Source: Deinococcus frigens DSM 12807
Lineage (GTDB): Bacteria > Deinococcota > Deinococci > Deinococcales > Deinococcaceae
Direction: 5' to 3'
DNA: 55,146 nucleotides
Assembly (NCBI RefSeq): GCF_000701425.1
Contig: NZ_JNIW01000026.1
Span: 1 to 55,146, forward strand
Shown here: piece by piece, positions 45,132-55,146 of the stretch
Layout: every line of letters starts with the position of its first letter
Position numbering within the stretch: position 1 is the first letter of the stretch
Notes under the pieces: model-generated
Databases searched by the model: none
What the model was told of the DNA's origin: nothing
What the model saw: only the letters and a program-made list of their open reading frames with translations
Made by a program: the position numbers and the translations under genes

Positions 45132-46157
45132 GTGCTGGCCGTTCGTCTGTTTGTCATCATGGTGGGATTGCTGCTGGGCTGGCTGGCCGGAGAGGCGCTG
45201 GCCTCGGCGCAGTCCACGGACCTCAGCCAGGTCAATACCCTCAGCCTGATGCTGGCGGGAGGCTTGACCGCGCTGCTGTTCGCGCCGCGCGCCGAGAAGC
45301 TGCTGGGCGGCAGCGTGACCCGCCTTGCGAGCTGGTACGCGGGGCTGTCGCCGCGCAGCGTGGCCGCCGCCACCTTCGGGTTGATCGTGGCCCTGCTGCT
45401 GAGCGTGCTGCTGAGCAGCCTGCTCCAGAGCCTGCCGTTCTACAACTGGTTCTGGAGCCTGCTGGTGACGGTGGTGCTGGCGGTGTTCTTCGTGAGTTTT
45501 GCGGTGGGCCACGCCGAGGCCTTCGGGCTGCTGGTCGTTCCGCAGGTGCGCCGCCGCAGCGGAAGCAAGCTGCTGGACAGCAACGTGATCATTGACGGAC
45601 GGATTCTGGAACTGGTGCGCGCCGGGTTTCTGGACGGCGAGCTGGTGGTGCCGGGCTTTATCCTGCGTGAACTCCAGTTCCTGTCCGACAGCGGCGACGC
45701 GCAGAAACGCACGCGCGGCAAACGCGGCCTGGGCCTGCTGGAGGAGTTGCGAGAACTGCATCCCATCCGCATCGAGGACTGGGACGACGCGGCCCTCAAG
45801 AGCGTGGACGACAAGCTGATCCGCCTGGCCCGCGAAACCGGCGGCCAGATCGTCACCAACGACGGCAACCTGGGCAAGATCGCCAGGCTACACGGCGTCA
45901 CGGTCCTGAGCGTCAACGAGGCGGCGGTGGCCCTCAAACCGCAGGTTCAGGCGGGCGACCTGCTGGCCTTGACCATCACCAAGGGCGGCCAGCAAGCGGG
46001 CCAGGGCGTCGGCTACCTGGAAGACGGCACGATGGTGGTGGTGGAAGACGGCCTGAAACTGCGCGGCAAGCAGGCCCGCGTGCAGGTGGTCAACAACGTG
46101 CAGACCAACGTGGGCCGCATGATCTTTGCCAGGCTGGAGCGGGAAGAAGTGGCTTAG
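45132..46157 (+). CDS. Membrane-anchored PIN-TRAM domain protein (YacL-like)
   Basis: 341 residues. Four hydrophobic helices (about 1-135) are followed by a PIN domain, with acidic residues in KLLDSNVIIDGRILEL, PGFILRELQFLSD, DWDDAALKSVDDKLIRLA and IVTNDGNLGKIA, and a C-terminal TRAM domain (VQAGDLLALTITKGGQQAGQGVGYLEDGTMVVV). The architecture matches B. subtilis YacL. The PIN acidic residues look intact, suggesting nuclease activity at the membrane. The GTG start follows TACACT by six bases. Confidence 0.88.
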   Translation: MLAVRLFVIMVGLLLGWLAGEALASAQSTDLSQVNTLSLMLAGGLTALLFAPRAEKLLGGSVTRLASWYAGLSPRSVAAATFGLIVALLLSVLLSSLLQSLPFYNWFWSLLVTVVLAVFFVSFAVGHAEAFGLLVVPQVRRRSGSKLLDSNVIIDGRILELVRAGFLDGELVVPGFILRELQFLSDSGDAQKRTRGKRGLGLLEELRELHPIRIEDWDDAALKSVDDKLIRLARETGGQIVTNDGNLGKIARLHGVTVLSVNEAAVALKPQVQAGDLLALTITKGGQQAGQGVGYLEDGTMVVVEDGLKLRGKQARVQVVNNVQTNVGRMIFARLEREEVA

Positions 46158-46186
46158 GCGCTGTGCGCGTGTCTTTAAGGTCAAAA

Positions 46187-46228
46187 CGTCTAACCGCAAA
46201 AAGTCGTGATGCTCTTTGCGGTTAGACG
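46187..46228. terminator. Bidirectional hairpin terminator between convergent genes
   Basis: CGTCTAACCGCAAA and TTTGCGGTTAGACG form a perfect 14-bp stem with a 14-base loop between two convergent genes. On the minus strand it is followed by TTTT. Confidence 0.75.
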
Positions 46229-46263
46229 GTTTGACGGCGCGTAGCGCCTGTATTTATCCTGCC

Positions 46264-47331
46264 TCAGTTGACGGGCGGTGGGGGCACCAGCCAGATCACC
46301 GCGCGGGCGTCGCTGAGGCCGGTCAGCAGGGTGCGGGGCACGAAGTTGCCCGATTGCAGCCCCAGGGCGGCGTTGTAGCGGGTCAGGGTGCTGGCGGTCA
46401 GGGTGTACAGGTTGCCGTCGGGGGCCAGGGTGAGGTCGCGCAGGTCACCAAACAGCGCGACGGTGGACGCCGCTCTGCTGGCGGTGCCGTCCCAGGCCAG
46501 CAGCGGCTGGTTGCCCTGGCCGCTGCGCCAGGCGGCCAGCAGGTTCTGGCTTCCGGCGCTGCCGCTCCACAGGCGGTCAAAACGCCGCGCGCCAAAGGCG
46601 GTCAGTGCCACGCCGTCGGGCAGGCCCGTGGCAGACAGCTTCTGCACGCCGCTGTCGGTGGCGGCCAGAGTGTCGGCGTTGTAGGCCACCAGATCGCGGA
46701 TGGCCGGGGTGGGCAGCGGGGAACTGACCACGGCCACTGCGTCGCCCGCGTTCTGCGGCGCGGCGCGCAACACCTCGCTGCCGCCGCCCACGCGCGGGCG
46801 GGCCACCACACCCACGTCGCCGCTGATGGCCAGCCGTACGGGCGGCACGTCGGCCCCCGGCGCGGGCGGCAGGAAGGTGGGCAGCAGCACGGTCCAGACC
46901 AGCGTGCCGCCCGCGTTGTACAGCGCCAGTTGCTGTGGTCCGCCCTGGCACTGGCTCAGGGTCAGCAGGCGGTCCCGCGCGGCGCTGCTGACCGTTTGGA
47001 TCAGGCAGACCGGCGTGAACGGCGGCGCGACAAACGGCTGGATGTCGGCCAGATCGTTATTGCGGCTCTCGATCCTGGTCTTGAGGGTCAGGGCCAGGCG
47101 TTGACCGCTAGGCAGCGAGTTCAGGGTCACGCCGTCGGTCACCGGTTCGCTCTTGTTGGCGCTGATCGGCGCGGAATTGCTGTCGGCATTGGGGGTCACG
47201 GTCCGCAGCGTGCCGCCGCCATCGGTGAGCACGGCCACGCGCAGGGCCACCTGCGGCTCCTCGGTGCCGGTACAGGCCACCAGCAGGGCGGGGATCAGGA
47301 ACAGGGCGGAAAGGTGGGATGGAGATTTCAT
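46264..47331 (-). CDS. Hypothetical lipoprotein
   Basis: 355 residues. A signal peptide with a lipobox LVAC (Cys20) implies a lipid-anchored envelope protein. The mature part has beta-propeller-like repeats with patterns such as LWSGSAGSQNLLAAWRSGQGNQPLLAWDG and DLTLAPDGNLYTLTASTLTRYN. No enzymatic motif is seen. AAGGAGG stands before the ATG. A 24-base repeat shared with the antiporter region lies 87 bases upstream of the start. Confidence 0.8.
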   Translation of the reverse strand: MKSPSHLSALFLIPALLVACTGTEEPQVALRVAVLTDGGGTLRTVTPNADSNSAPISANKSEPVTDGVTLNSLPSGQRLALTLKTRIESRNNDLADIQPFVAPPFTPVCLIQTVSSAARDRLLTLSQCQGGPQQLALYNAGGTLVWTVLLPTFLPPAPGADVPPVRLAISGDVGVVARPRVGGGSEVLRAAPQNAGDAVAVVSSPLPTPAIRDLVAYNADTLAATDSGVQKLSATGLPDGVALTAFGARRFDRLWSGSAGSQNLLAAWRSGQGNQPLLAWDGTASRAASTVALFGDLRDLTLAPDGNLYTLTASTLTRYNAALGLQSGNFVPRTLLTGLSDARAVIWLVPPPPVN

Positions 47332-47417
47332 GGGCCTCCTTGATAGGCGGTCTGGAGCATTTGTGGGAAGAGTTGTTCGCTTCTGGCCGAACGAAGTGAG
47401 TGAATGTTGCCGAATAT

Positions 47418-47441
47418 CTGGGACTGGTACAGCTCCGAAGG
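47418..47441 (-). repeat. 24-base dispersed repeat, copy 2
   Basis: Identical to 2366-2389 and in the same orientation relative to the downstream gene, 87 bases before the lipoprotein start codon. Confidence 0.75.
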
Positions 47442-47500
47442 TGAGAATGGAAGCTTTCAGTTGTCCTTTTTTCTGATGCTGTCATTCGGACCAATGCTCT

Positions 47501-47539
47501 AACCGTCAAAAAAGCACTGGTCCCAGCGGTTGGACGGTT
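47501..47539. repeat. Inverted repeat after the OstA-like gene
   Basis: AACCGTC and GACGGTT flank a 25-base loop just downstream of the OstA/LptD-like gene. It is a weaker relative of the hairpin at 46.2 kb (both include aaccg and gacgg), and may be a terminator. Confidence 0.4.
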
Positions 47540-47583
47540 TGACCTTTAGACCTTTGGACAGCGCCGCTTACAGCGTACTGAGA

Positions 47584-50456
<2,873 letters not shown>

Positions 50457-50460
<4 letters not shown>

Positions 50461-51824
50461 TGGGCGGCCCTGTTGACGCTGGGAATCAGTGCCAGGGTTT
50501 GCGCCGCCGAGGGTAGCGGGAATGCGTCGGCCAGCGCCGCTCTGCCCGTTCCCGGACCGTCAGCCAGCATGCTCAGGCTGGTGCCGGGGTAATAGAAGCC
50601 CAGGATGTTCAGGTGGTCCTGCCCGGCCCGCGCCAGGCCCAGCGCGCCGTACTGCGACAGGCCCACGCCGTGCCCTGCGCCGCTACCGCTGATGACCAGT
50701 GGACTGAGACCACTCAGGGTCACGCGCGTGCCCGGCGCACCCAGCGAGCGCACGAAGCCGCCCGCATTCGCGCCCGTGATCCGGGCCATGCCGCCGTCGC
50801 CGCCCAGGGTGATCTCCTGCGGCCTGCCCGACGCACTCTGGCGCGTGACCGTCACGGAACGCAGCGCCCCGACGCGTGCGCCGTAGCGGGCGGCCACCTT
50901 CTGGACCTGCGCTGCCGCCACCTCAATGCGCCAGTCGCCGCGCGGGCTGCCTGCCGAGAACGGATCGGCCTGTGCGCGCAGGTACGGCAACTCCTTGCCC
51001 CAGACCTCGGCGCTGGAGGCGGTAAAGCCCCCGGAATCGCTGCTGAAATAGGTGCTGGCCGGCTGCCCGGCGTAGGCGATCACCTGCGCGCGGGTGGCGT
51101 CGATGGCCGCGTTTGTTTCGGTCTTCTCGGCGCGCAGGCCGGGGTAGACCTGGCAGCTCTCGGTGGCGCAGGTGTCATAGGGGGCCGCCGGGTTGATGCG
51201 CGCCGCCACGTAGGTCCGCGCGATCACGGCCTGGGCGGCCAGCGCGGCGGCGGGCCACGACGCGGGCATCTCGGCGGGGACCACTCCGCGCAGGTAATCC
51301 TCCACGTCCACCACGTTCACGCCCTGCACGCCGCCGCTTTGCACGCGCAGCAGCACGCCGCCCCGGTAAGATCTGCCCGCGATTTCCACCACGCTGCCGG
51401 GGCTGGGCGGCAGATACAGCGTGCTGTTGCCCGCTGCCTGTCCGTTCAACGTGAGTTGCCCGGCGGCCACGCCCACCGTCCAGGCGGTCATCTGCGGCGG
51501 GGCGGGCGTAAGCAGACCCGGCGGCGCGAAGGCGTCCTGCACCGGAGCAGGTCTGGCGGGCACGCGCACGGTCAACTGCGGGGCGGCGGCCACCAGCACG
51601 CGCACGTTCAGGGCAGAGGCGGCTGGGGCGCAGAGCAGCGCGGCACAGCCCAGAGCGGCACGGCACAGAGCGGCACGGCACAGAGCGGTGCCGAGGCCCA
51701 GCCGCACGGGCCGTCCACGCCGCGCCCGCGTCCCTGCCAGCCCAGAGGTCGGCCCACAGGTCAACGCAGAGGTCAGCGCAGGAGCCAGCAGGGAGGTCAG
51801 CAGAGAGGGGGAGGAGTTGGACAT
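50457..51824 (-). CDS. SpoIID/LytB domain protein
   Basis: 455 residues. A long, repeat-containing signal region (about 1-72) precedes a SpoIID domain: VNVVDVEDYLRGVVPAEMPASWPAAALAAQAVIARTYV carries the catalytic Glu of SpoIID-type lytic transglycosylases, YDTCATESCQVYPGLRAE has the conserved Cys pair, and ISGSGAGHGVGLSQYGALGLARAG is the C-terminal signature. It probably cuts glycan strands of peptidoglycan in the envelope. TATACT lies 11 bases before the ATG, so the transcript may have a very short leader. Confidence 0.88.
51651..51690 (-). repeat. 15-base repeats in the SpoIID-like signal region
   Basis: cagagcggcacggca is repeated about two and a half times. It encodes the ALCRA units in the leader of the SpoIID-like protein. 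Confidence 0.8.
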
Positions 51825-51914
51825 CGTTGGGGCCGAGTATAAACATCCCGCATGTGCGCCCTTCTCACAGCGGCGTGAGAAGCCTCCGCTCGGCAGGCGG
51901 CGGCGCGCGGCATC

Positions 51915-53123
51915 ATGGCGGGCATGAACACTGCCGCTTCACCTTCAAACCCAGGTCAGGTCTGGGCGCATGTCGGTCAGCCCTTTCAACCCCGGGATTA
52001 CGACGTGGTGGTACTGGGCGCGGGCCGTATGGGGTCTGCCCTGGCCTCCTATCTGCGGCAACTGGCCCCCCACCTCTCCCTGCTGCTGCTCGAAGAGGGC
52101 GGACTGCCCAACGAGGACGGCGCGACCCTGCTGGCCCCCGGTGTGTGGACGACTCGGGGGGTGCCGGAGGAGCGCGTCGCCCAGGCCCACTGGACCCGTG
52201 AGCAACTGAAATCCGTCTTCGGGAACATCAGCTTTCAGCCGCGCCCGCTGACCGAGCTGTTCGCAGAGGATGGGCCAGGCCGGACGCCCGCCGCCGAAGC
52301 GCTGGCCCCCCACCCGGACGCGCGGGCGATGGTGGATGTCTCTGCCCTGCCCTTTGCGCGGGTGGACCCTGAGGCCGCCACCTACCGCCCCGGCGCGCTG
52401 GCGCTGGCCGCCGCACAGACGGCGGTGCGGGCGGGCGCGGACCTGATGCTCAACGCCCGCGCCCACGCCGCGCTCTCCCCAGACGGCACGGGCGGCCAGG
52501 TGGTCATCGAGCGCCTGAGCGTGACCAACACCCACCAGATCGTCGTCCACGAGACGCATCGTCTGTGGGCCGGGACGCTGGTGCTGGCGCTGGGCGCAGG
52601 CGGCCCGCACGCGGCGGAACACGATCTGGGCATTCACACCACCCACGCCCGCGCCTACCGCCAGACGCCGCGCCTGAACGTGCCCAGCGGCGACGACACG
52701 CCCACCCTGCGCGCCTGTGGCCTGACCCTGCGCCCGCAGAACGGGGGCTGGACGCTGATTCCGGCCATCCACCACCGCGATCCGCACGGCTACGCCCCCA
52801 CCGGCGGCCACCTGACCGGCGTGCCCACGGGCCTGCGCCGCGAGACGCTGGAGGACCTGGTGGCCCTGATGGACGTCCTGCCGCCGCTGGGAACGGAGGC
52901 GCTGGGACTGGGCCGCAGCATCAGCGACATTCCCGGCGCGTGGCTGGCGTTGCCGGGAGGGCGAGCGGACGGGCTGCCCCTGCACCAGACCTTGGCGAAC
53001 GGCGTTCACCTGCTGCTGGGCGGCCCGCACGCCGACACGCTGGGGCTGGCGGTGGCCCACGATCTGGCGGCGGCGGTGGCCGGGGTGGAGGGCAGACCGT
53101 GGGAAGGCGGCACGTCGGTCTGA
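51915..53123 (+). CDS. FAD-dependent oxidoreductase (DAO-like)
   Basis: 402 residues. The Rossmann motif VVVLGAGRMGSALASYL (about 31-47) starts the FAD fold, and LHQTLANGVHLLLGGPHADTLGLAVAHDLAAAV is the C-terminal FAD-binding segment typical of D-amino-acid-oxidase/ glycine-oxidase-like proteins. About 30 residues precede the fold. The substrate is unknown. There is no ribosome site; if the gene is leaderless, the ATG at 51924 (seven bases after CATCAT) is an alternative start. Confidence 0.82.
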   Translation: MAGMNTAASPSNPGQVWAHVGQPFQPRDYDVVVLGAGRMGSALASYLRQLAPHLSLLLLEEGGLPNEDGATLLAPGVWTTRGVPEERVAQAHWTREQLKSVFGNISFQPRPLTELFAEDGPGRTPAAEALAPHPDARAMVDVSALPFARVDPEAATYRPGALALAAAQTAVRAGADLMLNARAHAALSPDGTGGQVVIERLSVTNTHQIVVHETHRLWAGTLVLALGAGGPHAAEHDLGIHTTHARAYRQTPRLNVPSGDDTPTLRACGLTLRPQNGGWTLIPAIHHRDPHGYAPTGGHLTGVPTGLRRETLEDLVALMDVLPPLGTEALGLGRSISDIPGAWLALPGGRADGLPLHQTLANGVHLLLGGPHADTLGLAVAHDLAAAVAGVEGRPWEGGTSV

Positions 53124-53200
53124 GGCGGCTTCAGCCTGTCCAGCTTGCCATCCTATCCAGACTGTGCCCACGGGTCTAACTGCCCGTTCACGCGCGGGGC

Positions 53201-53206
53201 TACACT
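53201..53206 (+). promoter_or_regulatory. -10 box candidate of tatA
   Basis: TACACT lies 50 bases before the tatA start. The gene itself has a Shine-Dalgarno sequence, so a normal leader is expected. Confidence 0.5.
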
Positions 53207-53256
53207 GCGGGTCAAGACGCCGCTTTGCCTCACGCGCCCCACAAGGAGAGAGCCTC

Positions 53257-53676
53257 ATGCCCAACATCGGCCCCGCTGAACTGATTGTGATCCTGATCGT
53301 CGCCCTGGTGGTCTTCGGCCCCCGCAAGCTGCCCGAGCTGGGCAAGAGCCTGGGCGCGGGCCTGCGCGAATTTCGCAAGAGCACCCAGAGCCTCAAGGAC
53401 GAGCTGGACGTCGGCCTGAACGACAAGGGCGCGCAGGCGGCCCCCACCCAGACCATCCACGCCTCGGTGCCCGCGCAAGCTGTATCGGCGCAGCCCGTGA
53501 ACGCCGCCGCCGTGATGCCGGAAGCCGTGACGCCGCAAACTGTGACGCCGCAGGCCGCCACACCTGCCGCTGAGGTTGCCGCCGAACCCATGACCGGGAC
53601 GGTCAGTCTGGAAAAAGAGAAAGGGCTGGAAAAAGAGAAAGGGCTGGAAAAAGAGAAAGAGACTGTCCAGAGCTGA
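53257..53676 (+). CDS. tatA: Sec-independent protein translocase subunit TatA
   Basis: 139 residues. The family core is at the start: NIGPAELIVILIVALVVFGPRKLPELGKSLGAGLREFRKST, with one membrane helix, the FGPRKLPELG hinge and an amphipathic helix. The tail is far longer than usual (typical TatA is 60-90 residues): an Ala/Pro/Val-rich linker followed by three GLEKEK units from an 18-base tandem repeat. TatA forms the variable-size pore of the twin-arginine pathway for folded proteins. AAGGAG stands eight bases before the ATG. tatB and tatC are not in the window. Confidence 0.93.
   Translation: MPNIGPAELIVILIVALVVFGPRKLPELGKSLGAGLREFRKSTQSLKDELDVGLNDKGAQAAPTQTIHASVPAQAVSAQPVNAAAVMPEAVTPQTVTPQAATPAAEVAAEPMTGTVSLEKEKGLEKEKGLEKEKETVQS
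53608..53661 (+). repeat. 18-base tandem repeat (3 units) in tatA
   Basis: ctggaaaaagagaaaggg occurs three times, with differences only at the end of the last unit. It encodes LEKEKG repeats in the TatA tail; slippage-prone. Confidence 0.9.
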
Positions 53677-53696
53677 GCCGGCTCTCGCCGGACTTC

Positions 53697-53722
53697 GCCG
53701 CTCCCACGGGGCGGCTTTTTTT
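53697..53722 (+). terminator. Rho-independent terminator of tatA
   Basis: GCCGC, a short loop with internal pairing, GCGGC, then seven Ts, 20 bases after the tatA stop codon. Confidence 0.8.
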
Positions 53723-53755
53723 GGGCCTGGGATCATTTCTGCTACGCTGACCGCC

Positions 53756-53791
53756 GTGTCGTCCTCTCAACTCTGCGCGGGGCAATCCTGA
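53756..53791 (+). CDS. Possible 11-codon leaderless ORF before comM
   Basis: TACGCT (53743-53748) ends seven bases before a GTG that opens [11 protein letters not shown] and stops with TGA overlapping the comM ATG (TGATG). The comM ATG lacks a ribosome site, so the short ORF may be translated first from a leaderless mRNA and bring ribosomes to comM. The alternative is that translation starts directly at the comM ATG. Confidence 0.4.
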   Translation: MSSSQLCAGQS

Positions 53792-54843
53792 TGCTGGCCC
53801 GCGCCCGCAGCGTGGCATTGATCGGCGTGGACGCCGTGCCAGTTGAAGTCGAGGTGGACGTGTCGCCCGGTCTGCCTGCCTTTACAGTTGTCGGCCTGCC
53901 CGATCAGGCGGTCAGCGAGGCGCGCGAGCGGGTGCGGGCGGCGATTCGCAACGCCGGGCTGCCCTTTCCGGCGGCGCGCATCACGGTCAATCTGGCCCCG
54001 GCGGACCTGCGTAAGGAGGGACCGCTGTATGACCTGCCCATCGCGCTGGGCGTGCTGGCGGCCCAGGACCTGCTGCCCGCGCGGGCGCTGGACGGCCTGC
54101 TGTCGGCGGGGGAACTGGCGCTGGACGGCAGCCTGCGGCCCATCGCCGGGGCGGTCAATCTGGCGCTGCTGGCGTCCTCGCTGAACCTGCCCGCCCTGCT
54201 GCCCGAGGGCAATGCGCGCGAGGCCGCTTTGATCGACGGCCTGACCGTCCACGGCGCGCGGACGTTGCTGGAGGCCGTGGCACATCTCAGCGGACGGGCC
54301 GAAATCCCACCCACGCCTGCGCCCGAGGCGGAGGACGACACTGGACTGCACCTGGACCTGGCAGACCTGAAAGGTCAGGCGGCGGCGCGGCGGGCGCTGG
54401 AAGTCGCGCTGGCGGGGGGGCACAACCTGTTGCTCGTCGGTTCGCCGGGCAGCGGCAAGACCATGCTGGCCCGCCGCGCGCCGGGGCTGCTGCCGCCGCT
54501 GACCCGCGCCGAGGCGCTGGAGGTCACGCGCATCCACTCGGCGGCGGGCGCGCTGAACCTGCGCGGCGGCCTGAGCCTGGGCGCGCCCTACCGTTCGCCC
54601 CATCACACCGTTTCGGACGCGGGACTGATCGGCGGGGGCAGCATTCCGCGTCCCGGCGAGGTCAGTCTGGCCCACCGGGGCATCCTCTTTCTCGATGAAT
54701 TCCCTGAATTCAGCCGCAAGGCGTTGGAAACCCTGCGCCAGCCGCTGGAAGACGGCACGGTCACCATCAGCCGGGCGCGGGCCACGGTGGAGTATCCGGC
54801 GCGCTTTCAACTGATCGGGGCCATGAACCCCTGCCCCTGCGGA
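53791..54843 (+). pseudogene. comM: comM (Mg-chelatase-like ATPase), 5' part, interrupted by an integrative element
   Basis: The frame encodes a ComM/YifB protein from its normal start ([47 protein letters not shown] [21 protein letters not shown]) through Walker A (VGSPGSGKT), Walker B ([16 protein letters not shown]) and up to NPCPCG at codon 351. From the next codon the sequence is no longer ComM-like; the reverse strand there encodes a serine recombinase. About 150 C-terminal residues, with sensor and arginine-finger regions, are missing. ComM is a branch-migration helicase that helps integrate donor DNA in natural transformation. The frame stays open to the window end only as antisense of the recombinase. 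Confidence 0.85.
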
Positions 54844-54852
54844 GTGCAATTA
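54832..54852. other. Element/comM junction (attachment site)
   Basis: ComM coding sequence ends near cccctgcgga and the minus-strand recombinase stop codon TAA (54852-54850) follows within nine bases. Placement of the recombinase gene end next to its own attachment site is typical of elements using large serine recombinases. The exact crossover dinucleotide cannot be fixed without the other end. Confidence 0.7.
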
Positions 54853-55146
54853 CACCTTCCAAGCCACGTCCACGCTTCCGTCCCCCTGCACCACGATTCG
54901 CTCCACAAACTCATGCGCCAGCCGCTGCCTCAGCGTGTCGTCCGCCCCGTCCAGCGCGCCCCGGTACTGACCGCTCAGAGCATGAACATGCGCCTCGTGC
55001 CGCGCCCTGGCCTGTACCTGAGCGTCCGCGTCCCGCAGTTCCGTCAGCCTGGCCCCCAGCGTGGCGAGCTGTCCGTCCAGGACCGACAGCCGCGACAGAT
55101 ACTCGGCCTTGTCCAGCGCGCCGGACGGATCGAGATACAGATCGGT
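54850..55146 (-). CDS. Large serine recombinase, C-terminal fragment (window edge)
   Basis: The last 98 residues of a protein read from the window end to TAA. They show the features of the C-terminus of large serine recombinases: [24 protein letters not shown] (the coiled-coil entry; compare the family pattern yldGxidkeefl), a helical coiled-coil region with many Leu/Ala/Arg, and [19 protein letters not shown] followed by SVDVAWKV (family pattern of a C-terminal FVERI strand pair). The catalytic and zinc-ribbon domains lie beyond base 55146. It would integrate and excise the element that interrupts comM. Confidence 0.72.
   Translation of the reverse strand, partial: TDLYLDPSGALDKAEYLSRLSVLDGQLATLGARLTELRDADAQVQARARHEAHVHALSGQYRGALDGADDTLRQRLAHEFVERIVVQGDGSVDVAWKV

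Noticed and set aside
54844..55146. An extended ComM C-terminus of unusual sequence
   Set aside because: The plus-strand frame stays open to the edge but is the mirror of a recombinase-like protein and lacks the conserved C-terminal ComM motifs.

Overview
The window is GC-rich chromosomal DNA that best fits the genus Deinococcus. The main grounds are the gene complement (a SulP transporter like the Deinococcus SLC26Dg, a short type 2 ArgC, a trypsin-like PDZ protease, YegP and VanW proteins, an OstA/LptD-like protein in an otherwise non-enteric setting), the many start codons that sit 5-9 bases after a TAnnnT -10 box with no Shine-Dalgarno sequence (leaderless genes, typical of Deinococcus), and a palindrome close to the radiation/desiccation response motif. 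Both ends of the window are mobile-element junctions. The left end holds a partial IS5-family element. The right end holds a comM gene cut in its conserved NPCPCG motif by an element whose large serine recombinase gene ends at the junction.

Layout, left to right. 1-0.7 kb: IS5-family transposase in two frames. 1-5.8 kb (minus): three ion transporters (NhaP-type antiporter, CitMHS/ArsB-NhaD-type permease preceded by a short coupled leader ORF, SulP/STAS anion transporter). 6.3-8.8 kb (minus): a lineage-specific protein, a secreted trypsin/PDZ protease and a small membrane protein. 9.0-10.2 kb: an S24-type regulator with a possible self-cleavage site, divergent from the small membrane protein across an RDRM-like palindrome, then a gamma-glutamylcyclotransferase. 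10.3-12.9 kb: rpsO, tRNA-Leu(GAG), a GNAT/nitrilase pair and a secreted protein. 13-16.6 kb: a formyl-THF cyclo-ligase-like protein, a DinB-like protein, pilT and argB. 16.7-21.9 kb: a large BTAD/ATPase regulator followed by a cupin and a BBE-type FAD oxidoreductase. 22-26.9 kb: GNAT, VanW, purEK, divergent folC, and tRNA-Lys(CTT), whose promoter and first bases lie inside folC. 27-31.2 kb: secreted or surface carbohydrate-related genes (beta-helix protein, hexapeptide acyltransferase, YegP, GH114). 31.2-34.9 kb (minus): argF-vapB-vapC-nudix-GNAT-argC, tightly packed. 35-36.7 kb: DMT exporter and PHP histidinol-phosphatase. 36.8-43.5 kb: a single-chain restriction/methylation enzyme, ppsA and, divergently, its regulator ppsR. 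43.6-46.2 kb: MFS transporter and a YacL-like PIN-TRAM protein. 46.3-51.8 kb (minus): lipoprotein, OstA/LptD-like protein and SpoIID-like protein. 51.9-55.1 kb: FAD oxidoreductase, TatA, truncated comM and the serine recombinase.

Central metabolism is represented by arginine synthesis (argB, argC, argF in two places), purine synthesis (purEK), folate (folC) and gluconeogenesis (ppsA/ppsR). The most notable features are the comM/serine-recombinase junction, the tRNA-Lys promoter embedded in folC, the RDRM-like operator, the vapBC pair inside the arginine cluster, and two short leader ORFs overlapping the start of a larger gene. All functions are read from sequence patterns only; no database search was run.
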